Positions 1-7,772 of a stretch of 64,000 bases of DNA are shown here, in pieces (position 1 is the first letter of the stretch; the number at the start of each line of letters is the position of its first letter). The notes under the pieces are model-generated. The model was not told the origin of the DNA and made no database searches. It saw only the letters and a list, made by a program, of their open reading frames with translations. A program made the position numbers and the translations under genes. The stretch covers positions 62,001 to 126,000 of the forward strand of contig NZ_JHVK01000008.1 in assembly GCF_000620105.1 (NCBI RefSeq). Reading direction: 5' to 3'. The stretch is from Microvirgula aerodenitrificans DSM 15089 (GTDB taxonomy: Bacteria; Pseudomonadota; Gammaproteobacteria; Burkholderiales; Aquaspirillaceae).

Positions 1-1
1 C

Positions 2-400
2 GCGGACGAAGTGCGCAAGCTGGCCGAACGCACGTCGTCAGCCACGAGCGAGATCGAGCGCACCCTGTCTGCCATCCAGACCGAAACGGAAGGCGCCGTC
101 GGCGCCATGCATCATGCGGCGACCCAGGCCGATCACAGCGTTGGTGAGGTGAGTCAGTCCGCCGATGTGCTCAAGAAAATTGCCGATGGCGCCGCCCAGG
201 CCAGTCAGCTGGTTGCCGATGTGGCCAGCGCAGCGCGGGAACAGCGCTCGGCAAGCAACTCGCTGGCCCAGCAGGTCGAGAATATCGCCCAGGCGGCAGA
301 GGAGACCAGCGGCAGCATGACCGCTACGGCGACGTCGGCCAGCGAGCTGGAACAAGTCGCCACCACCTTGCACCGCGCCGTACGCCGTTTCCAGTGTTGA
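2..400 (+). CDS. Methyl-accepting chemotaxis protein, C-terminal end (5' end lies outside window)
   Basis: The frame is open from the window edge and ends at TGA. The visible part begins [19 protein letters not shown], which is the end of the conserved MCP signalling hairpin ([16 protein letters not shown] in the family). It continues with about 110 residues of Ala/Ser/Gln/Glu-rich coiled coil that returns toward the membrane, ending FQC. Family members sense ligands with an N-terminal domain and control CheA kinase through the hairpin. The sensor part, and hence the ligand class, cannot be judged here. Confidence 0.9.
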   Translation, partial: ADEVRKLAERTSSATSEIERTLSAIQTETEGAVGAMHHAATQADHSVGEVSQSADVLKKIADGAAQASQLVADVASAAREQRSASNSLAQQVENIAQAAEETSGSMTATATSASELEQVATTLHRAVRRFQC

Positions 401-493
401 CGAACCGGCAGGCTGCCCGCAACGGGCAGCCTGCCGGCCGTCAGGGAATCCGGGCCGGACAGGGGAGCGAATCAGGCACGCCACCGCCAGGAT

Positions 494-1060
494 TCAAGTC
501 CGCCTTGCCGTCAGGAGGGCGGTCAGCCCTTCGACTGCCTGTTCGTACGGGACCGTCGAGCTGGCCGCGCGGGCTAGCACATACCCGCCCTGGCGCACCG
601 CAAGCACGGTAGCCGCCAGCAGCCGCGGATCAAGTCCCTGCTGCAGCTGACCGCCAGCCTGCGCCTCCTGAAGCAAGCCGGTCAGGCGTGTGCTGATCCA
701 GGCGAAAGTGTCCTCCAGCGGTTTGCGCAGGCTGTGGTCGGCCACCACTTCAGGGTCGGCCGCCAGCCGGCCGATGCGACAGCCCTTGAGAATATCCCGC
801 TCCAGACGGAGGTAGGCCAGCACCCGGTCAAGCGGATCTCCGGGACCATCGAGCAACTGCCGGACTTCCTCAATCAACTCGGCTGCGGAGCGTTCCTCGG
901 CAGCCTGTGCAAGCGCCGCTTTGGATCGAAAATGGTGATACATGCTGCCCTGACCGACGCCCGCCTGTTCCTGAATGGCGCGCGGACTGGTGCCTGCATA
1001 GCCGCGCTCCCACAGCAGTGCCTGGGTTGTCTCGATCAGTCTGTCCAGTGATGTGCTCAT
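494..1060 (-). CDS. TetR/AcrR family transcriptional repressor
   Basis: 188 aa. The N-terminus (about residues 5-60) is a TetR helix-turn-helix with the typical GYAGTSPRAIQEQAGVGQGS and YHHFRSKAAL segments; the C-terminal two thirds is an all-helical ligand/dimerisation domain of the YafC/NemR-like type. I chose the ATG at 1060 because a longer frame to 1138 would run through the shared operator region. It is divergent from an MFS efflux gene that starts 76 bp away. The spacer holds two copies of one palindrome-like site, so the usual arrangement of a self-regulated efflux repressor is likely. The inducer is unknown. Confidence 0.9.
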   Translation of the reverse strand: MSTSLDRLIETTQALLWERGYAGTSPRAIQEQAGVGQGSMYHHFRSKAALAQAAEERSAAELIEEVRQLLDGPGDPLDRVLAYLRLERDILKGCRIGRLAADPEVVADHSLRKPLEDTFAWISTRLTGLLQEAQAGGQLQQGLDPRLLAATVLAVRQGGYVLARAASSTVPYEQAVEGLTALLTARRT

Positions 1061-1070
1061 GGCGTGATTG

Positions 1071-1121
1071 TACCTACTGGTATGTTTCTGTGCTACATTG
1101 CTGCGTACATACCAGTAGGTA
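1071..1121. promoter_or_regulatory. Twin TetR operators between tetR and the MFS gene
   Basis: TACCTACTGGTATGT at 1071-1085 and its exact reverse complement at 1107-1121 flank a 21-bp spacer. Each copy contains a TACC-N4-GGTA dyad, so each may bind a TetR dimer. One copy faces each divergent gene. Seen directly; assignment to the adjacent repressor is inference. Confidence 0.75.
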
Positions 1122-1136
1122 CAGACAGGGGCGCGC

Positions 1137-2516
1137 ATGGAAATTTCAACTCACTCACCACGACTGGCACAGGCGGGCCGTGCGGGAAACAGGGCATGGG
1201 GACTGGTGGCCATCTGTGCCGGCATGTTCATGGTCACGTTCGACGGCGTTGCACTGAATCTGGCACTGCCCACGATCCGGCACGAGTTCAATGGCTCCGT
1301 GTCGCAACTGGAGTGGCTCGTGACAGCCTATACCTTGCCGCTGGCCAGCCTTTTGCTGACGACAGGCGTGCTGGGGGACCGCTGGGGCGCGCGGCGGCTG
1401 TTTATCGGTTCGCTGCTGGCGTTTGCCCTGACTTCCCTGCTGTGCGCCCTGAGTTTGTCGCTGCCGCAACTGATCGCCTCCCGCATGCTGCAGGGCATGG
1501 CCGCGGCAGGCCTGCTGCCGATGGTGCTGTCGCTGGTTGCCAAGAGCTGGCAGAACCCGGCCGAACGCGCCCGTGCCGTGAACACCCTGGCAATCGCAGG
1601 CAGCGTCGCCATCGTCGTTGGCCCCTTTGGTGGGGGCCTGATGACACAAGTCCTCGGCTGGCCCTCGATCTTTCTGATCAATCTGCCCATTGGCCTGCTG
1701 GGGGCCTGGCTGGCATACCGCCATCTGGAACAGACGCCGCGGCGGCGTACACCGCTGGATTTGCCTGGTGCTGCCGTCGGTACGCTGGCGCTGACAGCCC
1801 TGATGGCCGGCCTGATCGAAAGCAACACGCTGGGACGCACGCATCCACTGGTTCTTGGTCTGGTTGCCGGGGGCATTGCGGGCATCCTGGCATTCATCCG
1901 CATCGAGAAGCGTGTTCGGCATCCGGTGTTGCCACTGGCCCTGTTCCACAACCGGGCATTTGGCGCTGCCGTGGCAGGAGGATTTGCTTTCCAGTTCAGC
2001 TGCTATGGGCTGCTGTTCATGCTGGCGATTTTTGTCCAGCAGGCGTGGCAGGTCACGCCCCTGCAGGCCGGCTTGCTGCTGCTGCCATTCGCTATCGCCT
2101 TGATCCTGACCACACTGATGCTCAATCCCTGGCTGCTGAAGCGCGGAGCACGCTGGATGTTGTGGGTTGGCAGCGCCTGGGCCTCGGCGGGCGGCATCAT
2201 CATGCTGGGAATGTCGACGCCCGGGACCTGGCCGGTGCTGGTGCTGGGCACGGTGGTGATTGCCATTGGCACCGGCATCTACTCGCCCACGTTGAATGTG
2301 GTGGCGACCACGACAGTTGATCCGGCCTGTGCAGGCCTGGCCTCCGGGGTCTACAACACGTCCCGCCAGATCGGCATGGCCATGGGGATCGCCATCCTGG
2401 GGTCCCTGGTGGGCGGTACCGTACCTGCGCTGGCCGGGCTGCGGGCCGGACTTCTGCTGGTCATCGCCTGCCTGCTCAGCATTGTGGTACTGACACGACG
2501 CTATATCCGGGAGTGA
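1137..2516 (+). CDS. MFS drug-efflux transporter, DHA2 (EmrB/QacA-like, 14-TM) family
   Basis: 459 aa inner-membrane H+ antiporter. A short cytoplasmic N-terminus is followed by many hydrophobic helices. Family signatures are visible: FMVTFDGVALNLALPTI in TM1 (acidic residue in the helix), motif A GVLGDRWGARRLFIG after TM2, and the motif-C-like GPFGGGLMTQVLGWPSIFLIN stretch in TM5. Length is typical of DHA2 pumps. The ATG at 1137 lies 16 bp past the second TetR operator, so repression by the divergent TetR is likely. Substrates cannot be told from sequence. Confidence 0.9.
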   Translation: MEISTHSPRLAQAGRAGNRAWGLVAICAGMFMVTFDGVALNLALPTIRHEFNGSVSQLEWLVTAYTLPLASLLLTTGVLGDRWGARRLFIGSLLAFALTSLLCALSLSLPQLIASRMLQGMAAAGLLPMVLSLVAKSWQNPAERARAVNTLAIAGSVAIVVGPFGGGLMTQVLGWPSIFLINLPIGLLGAWLAYRHLEQTPRRRTPLDLPGAAVGTLALTALMAGLIESNTLGRTHPLVLGLVAGGIAGILAFIRIEKRVRHPVLPLALFHNRAFGAAVAGGFAFQFSCYGLLFMLAIFVQQAWQVTPLQAGLLLLPFAIALILTTLMLNPWLLKRGARWMLWVGSAWASAGGIIMLGMSTPGTWPVLVLGTVVIAIGTGIYSPTLNVVATTTVDPACAGLASGVYNTSRQIGMAMGIAILGSLVGGTVPALAGLRAGLLLVIACLLSIVVLTRRYIRE

Positions 2517-2827
2517 GGCGGACTGACCGTATGACTTGTGGCTTTCCGGCGAACCCGCACGTTTCTGATCCTCGATGTTGAAGATCATCATTGCGGTAGC
2601 TGGCTACGATCGTGGGCCGCACTGCATTGCCCGCGGCAAATGCCGATGGGCGCCCGGGAGGGGCTTTGCCTGCAGCCTGAACGGGTCCTTGCCCTGCCGG
2701 CTGTTGATGCCTGCCGTGACGAACAGGGTCGGGCCATCGTCGCTGCAATGGCCAACCGGATAAAAAATAATGGCTTCCTAATTTCTGTCGGATAGGATGT
2801 GAAAATTCTCAAAATGGTAGGTGCTTG
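2517..2827. other. Intergenic stretch, no gene recognised
   Basis: About 310 bp between the MFS gene and the MuF-like fragment. Frames here have no family resemblance. An AT-rich patch (about 2760-2820) precedes the next gene and may hold its promoter. No terminator hairpin was seen after the MFS gene. Confidence 0.4.
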
Positions 2828-3100
2828 ATGGTGCAGAAAAAGGATGACATTTTTCTGACGGTGGACGGGCGCAGGGCCGCTGCCGAAGAAGAAAAAGCAA
2901 GGCAGCTTGCGCTGGGAATCACCAGCTACCGGTGGTCGAGCAGTAACGACGAGGGTGTGTGCGAACGCTGCATGGTCAACTACGGCAAGGTCTTTCGCTG
3001 GGATGATCCCCCGCCGACCGGCCACCCCGGTGAAGGGAAATTCTGCTCGCGCAAAGAAGGCTGTCGTTGCATCGCGATTCCGGTTTTCAGCCAGGGCTGA
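2828..3100 (+). CDS. Orphan phage MuF-like C-terminal domain protein (90 aa)
   Basis: The product reads SYRWSSSNDEGVCERCMVNYGK, then VFRWDDPPPTGHPGEG, and ends with a CRC motif. This order (W..S.D..VC..C...G..F.WDDPP..GHP....CRC) is the C-terminal segment of phage Mu gpF/SPP1 gp7-type minor head proteins and related MuF domains. Here it stands alone with only about 30 preceding residues, instead of the usual 250-500 aa protein. The ATG at 2828 directly follows an in-frame TTG at 2825, and I prefer the ATG. No other phage genes are near. It could be a phage relic or a small domesticated protein; the paired Cys motifs suggest a metal-bound fold. Confidence 0.55.
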   Translation: MVQKKDDIFLTVDGRRAAAEEEKARQLALGITSYRWSSSNDEGVCERCMVNYGKVFRWDDPPPTGHPGEGKFCSRKEGCRCIAIPVFSQG

Positions 3101-3308
3101 TGCCGCAGGGCTGATTTCGGCCGGGCCGGTGTCTTTCCGGATTGACCGGCTCATGGCTGACGTTTCCGTCTGCGCATGAGTGTGGCCGGGTCATATCACG
3201 AACGGATAATGAAAACGCCAGCGTCATGATTCCTGTGCTGCGCCGACAATCAGGCCAGGGCGCCGGCTGACGTCCCTGACCCGATGTCGTGATGGCCATG
3301 GCGCCGGA

Positions 3309-4670
3309 TCAGAACATCCAGCGTGCCTTGACCGAGGCGGTCAGGTTGGTGAAGCCCTCACGGAACTTGATGTCGTAGCGCGCCGACAGCTCCAGCGAGT
3401 CATTGACCTTGTTCACCAGCCCCAGCCCGCCGCGACCCAGCCACTTGCTCGGTTCGATGCCCTTGGTGGTGAATGCGGCCGATGGCGTGCCGGCAAAGGC
3501 GGAGACGATGCTCGACTGCTTGCCGAGAAGGTCGTAGCCGGCGCCGAGGTTCGCCACCAGCGTCGTGCGTTCGTTCAGCGTCTGCGACAGTTTGCCGTCC
3601 ACACCGACAATCAGTTCCTCGGCCCGGTTGCTGTCCACGTTCAGGTTCAGCACGCCGGCACCGGTTTCGGTGTAGCCCTTGTCGCGGATCACCGTGTAGT
3701 CGGCACGCAGCGACGGAGTGAACGAGGTGCGTTCGCTCAGTGCCAGGGTGTGGGCCAGTCCGGCGCCGATGTGCGCACTCCAGCTGTTGTAATCCGATTT
3801 CGCCGTGCGGCTCAGCCCGCCGAAGGCGATCTGGCGCTCGCCACTGGTACGGTGCGCGCCGACATCGGCCTGGACGTTCAGGTCGGTGGCTTCGCTGAGG
3901 CTGTGGCTGTCGTAAACGACCAGCTGGTAGGTGTCGACGTCCGCCCGCTGCTGCGCCGCGCTGTCCTTGCCGTCGACCTTGCTGCTGGCGTAGGCCACCG
4001 CCACGCCGAGGCGACTGGCGGCGTTCAGTTCGGTGTCGGCCCCGACCACCATGCCGTAGGTTTTGGCCGTGTAGCCGCTGGCGCCGTCCTTGTCGGCCTG
4101 ATCGGCCCAGCTGCCGAACGGTCGGGCCCAGCCCCGGCGGTCGGTAAAGAACTCGTCGCCGGACGAGCGGCCGTGCTGGCCTGGGCCGCACCGGCGGTCA
4201 GCAGCGGCAGGGTCTGGCTGACGGCACGGGACACGTCGTGCTCGCTGCCGAGCTGGCCCAGGGCGGTAATGACGGCGGTCGCGCCGAGCGCCGGATTGTT
4301 GTCATGGTTTCTGGCACGAAATTCAGTGTGTCGGAGTGGATGCCATAGGCCTTGCGGTTTTTCCGCCCTTGTTGTTGCTTGCCGTGACGGTGCCGTTGTT
4401 GGTCAGTGTCTTGCCGGTACCCACATTCCCGTTGGCGCCGGCGAGTGCCGAGTAGGTGATCGCGGCCCCGTTGGCCTGGTTGACGCTGGCGCCGTCCGAA
4501 ACCGTGCAGTCGTAGGTATCGGTGCCAAGATTGCTGTCGCTCGCGATGGCGCCACATGAGGCTGGCGTGGCCAGCGCCGTCGGCACGTACATGAGGCTGG
4601 CAATGGCAAGCAGCACGGCGGCGTGGCTGGCCTTCGGTTTCCAGCGGGGGAGGGCGTGGAGAGACGGCAT
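3309..4670 (-). pseudogene. Decayed type V autotransporter (signal peptide, passenger stub, beta-barrel; three frameshifts)
   Basis: The N-terminus starts at ATG 4670 with a signal-peptide-like segment (AAVLLAIASLMYVPTALATP) and a short passenger piece rich in Asn/Gly/Thr. Near 4360 the sense shifts frame (KAYGIHSDTLNFVPE). Near 4310 it shifts again to NPALGATAVITALGQLGS and VSRAVSQTLPLLTAG, the linker that precedes autotransporter barrels. Near 4165 it shifts a third time to the barrel (GDEFFTDRRGWARPFGSWAD to the terminal WMF at 3309). The three shifts together restore the first frame. Only about 450 codons remain, where such proteins usually have a far longer passenger, so a large internal deletion is also likely. 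Confidence 0.8.
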
Positions 4671-5034
4671 GAACGGGTAGTCCTTGTTGATTGCAATGCA
4701 TTGGATACGGACGGCAGGCAGGCAGCGCGAAGCGGGATGACGGTCGGATTTCCGGGAGGGGAACTGGCGTTGCGCCATCCTGAAACGTGCCGGTTCCGGA
4801 TAAAACCGTCGATACCGGCCCTGCCATGTCATACGGTCACGCCATCCGGCTCGTGGCCGTCCGGTGCATTGATGCATCTTCATGATTTTCATGAAGAGTA
4901 TAAGGACGTGCGGAAGGCTGAAACTGAGCAAATCTGAAAAGTTTCATCACATTTGCATGGATGCTGCCAATGCCAGCCGGTGCCCGTTCATGCCGGTAAA
5001 TCCGGCTTGTATAATAAAAAACTTATTAAGTTTT

Positions 5035-5053
5035 TCTAATGATAATTAATAAC
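5035..5053. promoter_or_regulatory. Fur-box-like 19-mer
   Basis: TCTAATGATAATTAATAAC agrees with the classical 19-bp Fur consensus at 14 of 19 positions by eye. It includes a GATAAT that could serve as a -10 on the plus strand. The nearest intact coding start on either strand is far away, so a non-coding RNA or a lost gene is the likely target. Confidence 0.4.
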
Positions 5054-5078
5054 GTTTAATTTGTCTTATCTTGAGACC

Positions 5079-5179
5079 GCCGGCACAGTGCAGTTGCCAA
5101 GGGATGTCCTTGCCAACTGCAAATGGAGCCATGTCAAAAATGAAAAATCTCAATGGTCTGGTTTATGAACTGTGCCGGC
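5079..5179 (+). ncRNA. Possible structured RNA: 11-bp closing stem around a 13-bp hairpin
   Basis: GCCGGCACAGT (5079-5089) pairs perfectly with ACTGTGCCGGC (5169-5179). Immediately inside, 5090-5102 pairs with 5108-5120 (13 bp, one mismatch, 5-nt loop). The structure begins about 25 bp downstream of the Fur-like box. This would fit an iron-regulated small RNA, but inverted repeats of a small mobile element are an alternative. No family was recognised. Confidence 0.25.
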
Positions 5180-5270
5180 TTTGCCATATCGCCGGGCGTT
5201 CCCGGGTGAAACCGAAAACCCCGCAATCCGTCAGGGCAATGCGCTGATCCGTGACCGGTCGTCGTCCCGC

Positions 5271-5888
5271 TCAGCGTATCGTTGCCTGCGGATGCAGTTC
5301 GGCCACGCTCATGGTGAATATCAGCCCGGCGTCGCCTTCATTCGCATAGTGATGGGGCACGTCGGTTCTGGCGACGGCGGAACAGCCCGCGGGAACGATC
5401 AGCTCGGTCTTGCCCACTCTGACCGTCAACTGCCCCTGCTCGACATGGAACAGCTCGAAAGTCCCTTGCGGATGCCCGGGCGATTCAAACCGCTCGCCCG
5501 GCGGCATCGCCCAGCGCCACAGCTCGATCATGTTCGGCCCGCTGGTCCCGGCCAGCAGACGCGCGGTGCCTCCGCCGGGACCGGTCCACAGCGTCGGGAT
5601 GTGTTCTGCTTCGATCAGGTGCACGGGAGGGGCACTGGCCACGTTCACGATATCCGCTACCGACATGCCAAGCGCCGCAGCAATCTTGCACAGGATGGCG
5701 ATGCTGGGGTTGGCGGCGGATTTTTCGATCTCGACCAGCATGCCCTTGCTGACGCCGGCGCGGCGCGAAAGTTCGTCCAGGGAAAGCTTCTGCTGCTTCC
5801 TGTGTGCCTTGAGCCTGGCGGAGACTGCCTCGCTGACCGTCTGGACATCGGCGCCGGAATCGGTCGGTATATTGACTTTTTTGGTCAT
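5271..5888 (-). CDS. XRE-family regulator with C-terminal cupin domain
   Basis: 205 aa. Residues about 20-78 form a Cro/CI helix-turn-helix (LSLDELSRRAGVSKGMLVEI, then ANPSIAILCKIAAALGMS). The C-terminal half, about 110-195, is a cupin barrel (GTFELFHVEQGQLTVRVG, then a HHY segment near the end). This domain order is that of the SutR/PuuR-like XRE-cupin regulators, which sense a small ligand and repress an adjacent operon. It starts 43 bp from the divergent B3/B4-domain gene, so it most likely controls that gene and the following paiB-like gene. Confidence 0.9.
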   Translation of the reverse strand: MTKKVNIPTDSGADVQTVSEAVSARLKAHRKQQKLSLDELSRRAGVSKGMLVEIEKSAANPSIAILCKIAAALGMSVADIVNVASAPPVHLIEAEHIPTLWTGPGGGTARLLAGTSGPNMIELWRWAMPPGERFESPGHPQGTFELFHVEQGQLTVRVGKTELIVPAGCSAVARTDVPHHYANEGDAGLIFTMSVAELHPQATIR

Positions 5889-5931
5889 TGGTCGTTAGCA
5901 TGGAATAAATAAGTCACTAAAGGATTCTCCG

Positions 5932-6627
5932 ATGCGCTCCGTCATGCCGTCAATCGATCCGGATATCGCCAGCCTCGCCCCCGGCTTCCGGGCTCTCAGC
6001 ATCAGTGTCGAGGCGACACCCATCGTCAATCCCGGCGTTGCTGCCGATGCGCTGCGCCGGGCCTGCCAGTCGCTGACCACCGGCGGTGCTGCCTGGGCAG
6101 AAGCCCACCTGCAGGCCTGGGCGGAGGTGTTCCGGCAGTTCGGCGCCAAGCCGCAGCGGACCCCGTGCTCCGCCGAAGCCTTGCGCAAGCGGGTGCTGCG
6201 GGATGGCAGCATGCCAAGTATTGACCCCATTGTTGATCTGTATAACGCCATCAGCATTGAGTATGCGATTCCTGTCGGCGGCGAGAATTTTGCCGCCTAT
6301 GCCGGCGCCCCCCGGCTGGCCATTGCGGATGGCACGGAGCTGTTCGACACCATGAAGGACGGGGCACCGGCACATGAAAACCCCGAGGTCGGGGAAGTCG
6401 TGTGGCGGGACGACATCGGGGTGACCTGCCGGCGCTGGAACTGGCGGCAGGGGGTCAGGACCAGGCTGGGGGCCGACGCCACGCAGATGTGGTTCATTCT
6501 GGAAAGCCTGCCGGCCATGCCACTGGCCGCGCTGCATGAAGCCGGCGACCAGCTGACCCGGGGCCTGCTGGAGATGATGCCTGGTGCGGTGATTGAATCC
6601 ACGCTGATCGGCTTCGACCCGCGATAA
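5932..6627 (+). CDS. B3/B4 (tRNA-binding/editing-like) domain protein
   Basis: 231 aa. It matches the stand-alone B3/B4 domain family (COG3382), related to the editing domain of phenylalanyl-tRNA synthetase beta chain: SMPSIDPIVDLYNAISIEYA and IPVGGENF mark the fold, followed by a WRDDIGVTCRRWNWRQG segment. The family is thought to act on mischarged tRNA or aminoacyl derivatives, but its cellular role is poorly defined. It lies divergent from the XRE-cupin regulator and 80 bp upstream of a PaiB-like gene, and these three probably form one regulated unit. Confidence 0.85.
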   Translation: MRSVMPSIDPDIASLAPGFRALSISVEATPIVNPGVAADALRRACQSLTTGGAAWAEAHLQAWAEVFRQFGAKPQRTPCSAEALRKRVLRDGSMPSIDPIVDLYNAISIEYAIPVGGENFAAYAGAPRLAIADGTELFDTMKDGAPAHENPEVGEVVWRDDIGVTCRRWNWRQGVRTRLGADATQMWFILESLPAMPLAALHEAGDQLTRGLLEMMPGAVIESTLIGFDPR

Positions 6628-6707
6628 CACCGCCGGATCCCTCCGCCCCGATGACGGTTCGTCGGGGCGGTCATGCCTTGTGTCGTCCATCCCGTCCTGG
6701 GAGCCCC

Positions 6708-7379
6708 ATGTATCTGCCCGCCCGCTTCAATGAGCCCGACACCGATGCCCTGCATGAATGCATGATCCGGCATCCGCTCGGGACTCTGATTACGCATGGC
6801 CGCAATGGCCTGGACGCCAACGCCATTCCGTTCGAGCTGGTGGCTGGCGAAGGGGCGTCCGGCGTGCTGAAAGCGCATATTGCCCGCGCCAACCCGCTAT
6901 GGCAGGACCTCCGGGACGGTGATCCGGTGCTGGTGGTTTTTCAGGCTGGCGATGCGTATGTCTCGCCAGGCTGGTATCCGACCAAGCTCGAGTCGCACCG
7001 ACAAGTTCCGACCTGGAATTACATCGTGGTCCATGCGCATGGACACATCCGTTTTCATGATGACGAGACATTTGTCAGGGGCGTGGTGGCCAGGCTGACC
7101 CGGGCACGCGAAGCCTCGCAGCCCAGCCCGTGGAAGATGGGTGATGGTCCGAAAGACTATATCGATGCGCTGCTGAGACGGATCGTCGGGCTGCAGATCG
7201 ACATTACCCGCCTGGTGGGCAAAAGCAAACTTGGGCAGGACGAGGTGGCGCGGGACATCTGCGGTGCCGGCCATGCGCTCAGGGCTTGCGGACAGCATGA
7301 AATCGGCGATGCCATGCTGGCCAGGGCAGAAGACAAGGCCGCGCCGCTTCCTTCCCCCCGACCGCCCCCCCTTCCGTGA
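6708..7379 (+). CDS. FMN-binding PaiB-family protein
   Basis: About 223 aa. The start MYLPARF, the HPLGTLITHG segment and SPGWYPTKLESHRQVPTWNY are hallmarks of the PaiB/FMN-binding split-barrel family, named after the B. subtilis negative regulator PaiB. The ATG at 6708 is preceded by GGGAG. An upstream in-frame extension to 6651 lacks family similarity. The last 12 residues are Pro-rich and unlike the family, so the extreme C-terminus may have drifted. It follows the B3/B4 gene on the same strand. The exact function in Gram-negatives is unknown. Confidence 0.88.
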   Translation: MYLPARFNEPDTDALHECMIRHPLGTLITHGRNGLDANAIPFELVAGEGASGVLKAHIARANPLWQDLRDGDPVLVVFQAGDAYVSPGWYPTKLESHRQVPTWNYIVVHAHGHIRFHDDETFVRGVVARLTRAREASQPSPWKMGDGPKDYIDALLRRIVGLQIDITRLVGKSKLGQDEVARDICGAGHALRACGQHEIGDAMLARAEDKAAPLPSPRPPPLP

Positions 7380-7772
7380 CGGCCCGGTGATCCGGACACC
7401 TGCCGTCGTCCGGTCATTCTCACGCCCGTACATCGCTTTTTATCCCCCGACCTTTCCGGGCTGGGGGATTGGGCTATAAATGCTTGTGCTGCACAAATCC
7501 GAAAGCATCGGACAGCGGCATGGATTATGTCGTGTTGCTACTTGAGCGCTAATTTATCTCCGGTATACCGATTGAGGGATACATGGAAGACCCCGGCAGA
7601 CAGTCGAGCCGGGCTCTCTGAACCGGAATTCAGGTTTTGCCACCCGCGGGGGTGAGTATCTCCGGTTTCGTCGACCGGGACCGGGAAGAATGACGACCGG
7701 CAACAGGCAGGGCATGCCGGCATGGTGGCTGGCTGCTGCAGCGCGCACTAATCCAAGAGAGTGAAGGCCACG
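7380..7772. other. 393-bp leader/intergenic region upstream of a chemoreceptor gene
   Basis: No protein gene recognised. It contains a 10-bp direct repeat TATCTCCGGT (7555-7564 and 7657-7666) and an ATCCCCC/GGGGGAT inverted repeat near 7441-7470 without a following T-tract. No sigma-28 consensus or known riboswitch could be fitted. The length leaves room for a structured leader. Confidence 0.35.

Larger units (their letters stand above)
4671..5270. other. 600-bp gene-poor stretch with AT-rich island, Fur-like box and nested inverted repeats
   Basis: Lies between the broken autotransporter and the XRE regulator gene. The part from about 4980 to 5165 is far more AT-rich than its surroundings. 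It holds a Fur-like site, a 13-bp hairpin and an 11-bp inverted repeat (listed separately). A tiny reading frame (ATG 5131 or 5140 to TGA 5247, 35-38 aa, starting MKNLNGLVYELCRLC from the second ATG) overlaps the repeat. I do not recognise it and do not call it a gene. Confidence 0.5.

Noticed and set aside
2517-3154. Prophage remnant around the MuF-like gene
   Set aside because: Only the one small domain is phage-like; no integrase, portal, capsid or attachment repeats were seen.
7441-7470. Terminator after the paiB-like gene
   Set aside because: The ATCCCCC/GGGGGAT repeat has T residues on the wrong side and a weak interior.
7380-7772. Cyclic-di-GMP (GEMM) or other riboswitch before the chemoreceptor gene
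   Set aside because: I could not fit the conserved GEMM core or any other known riboswitch consensus to the sequence.
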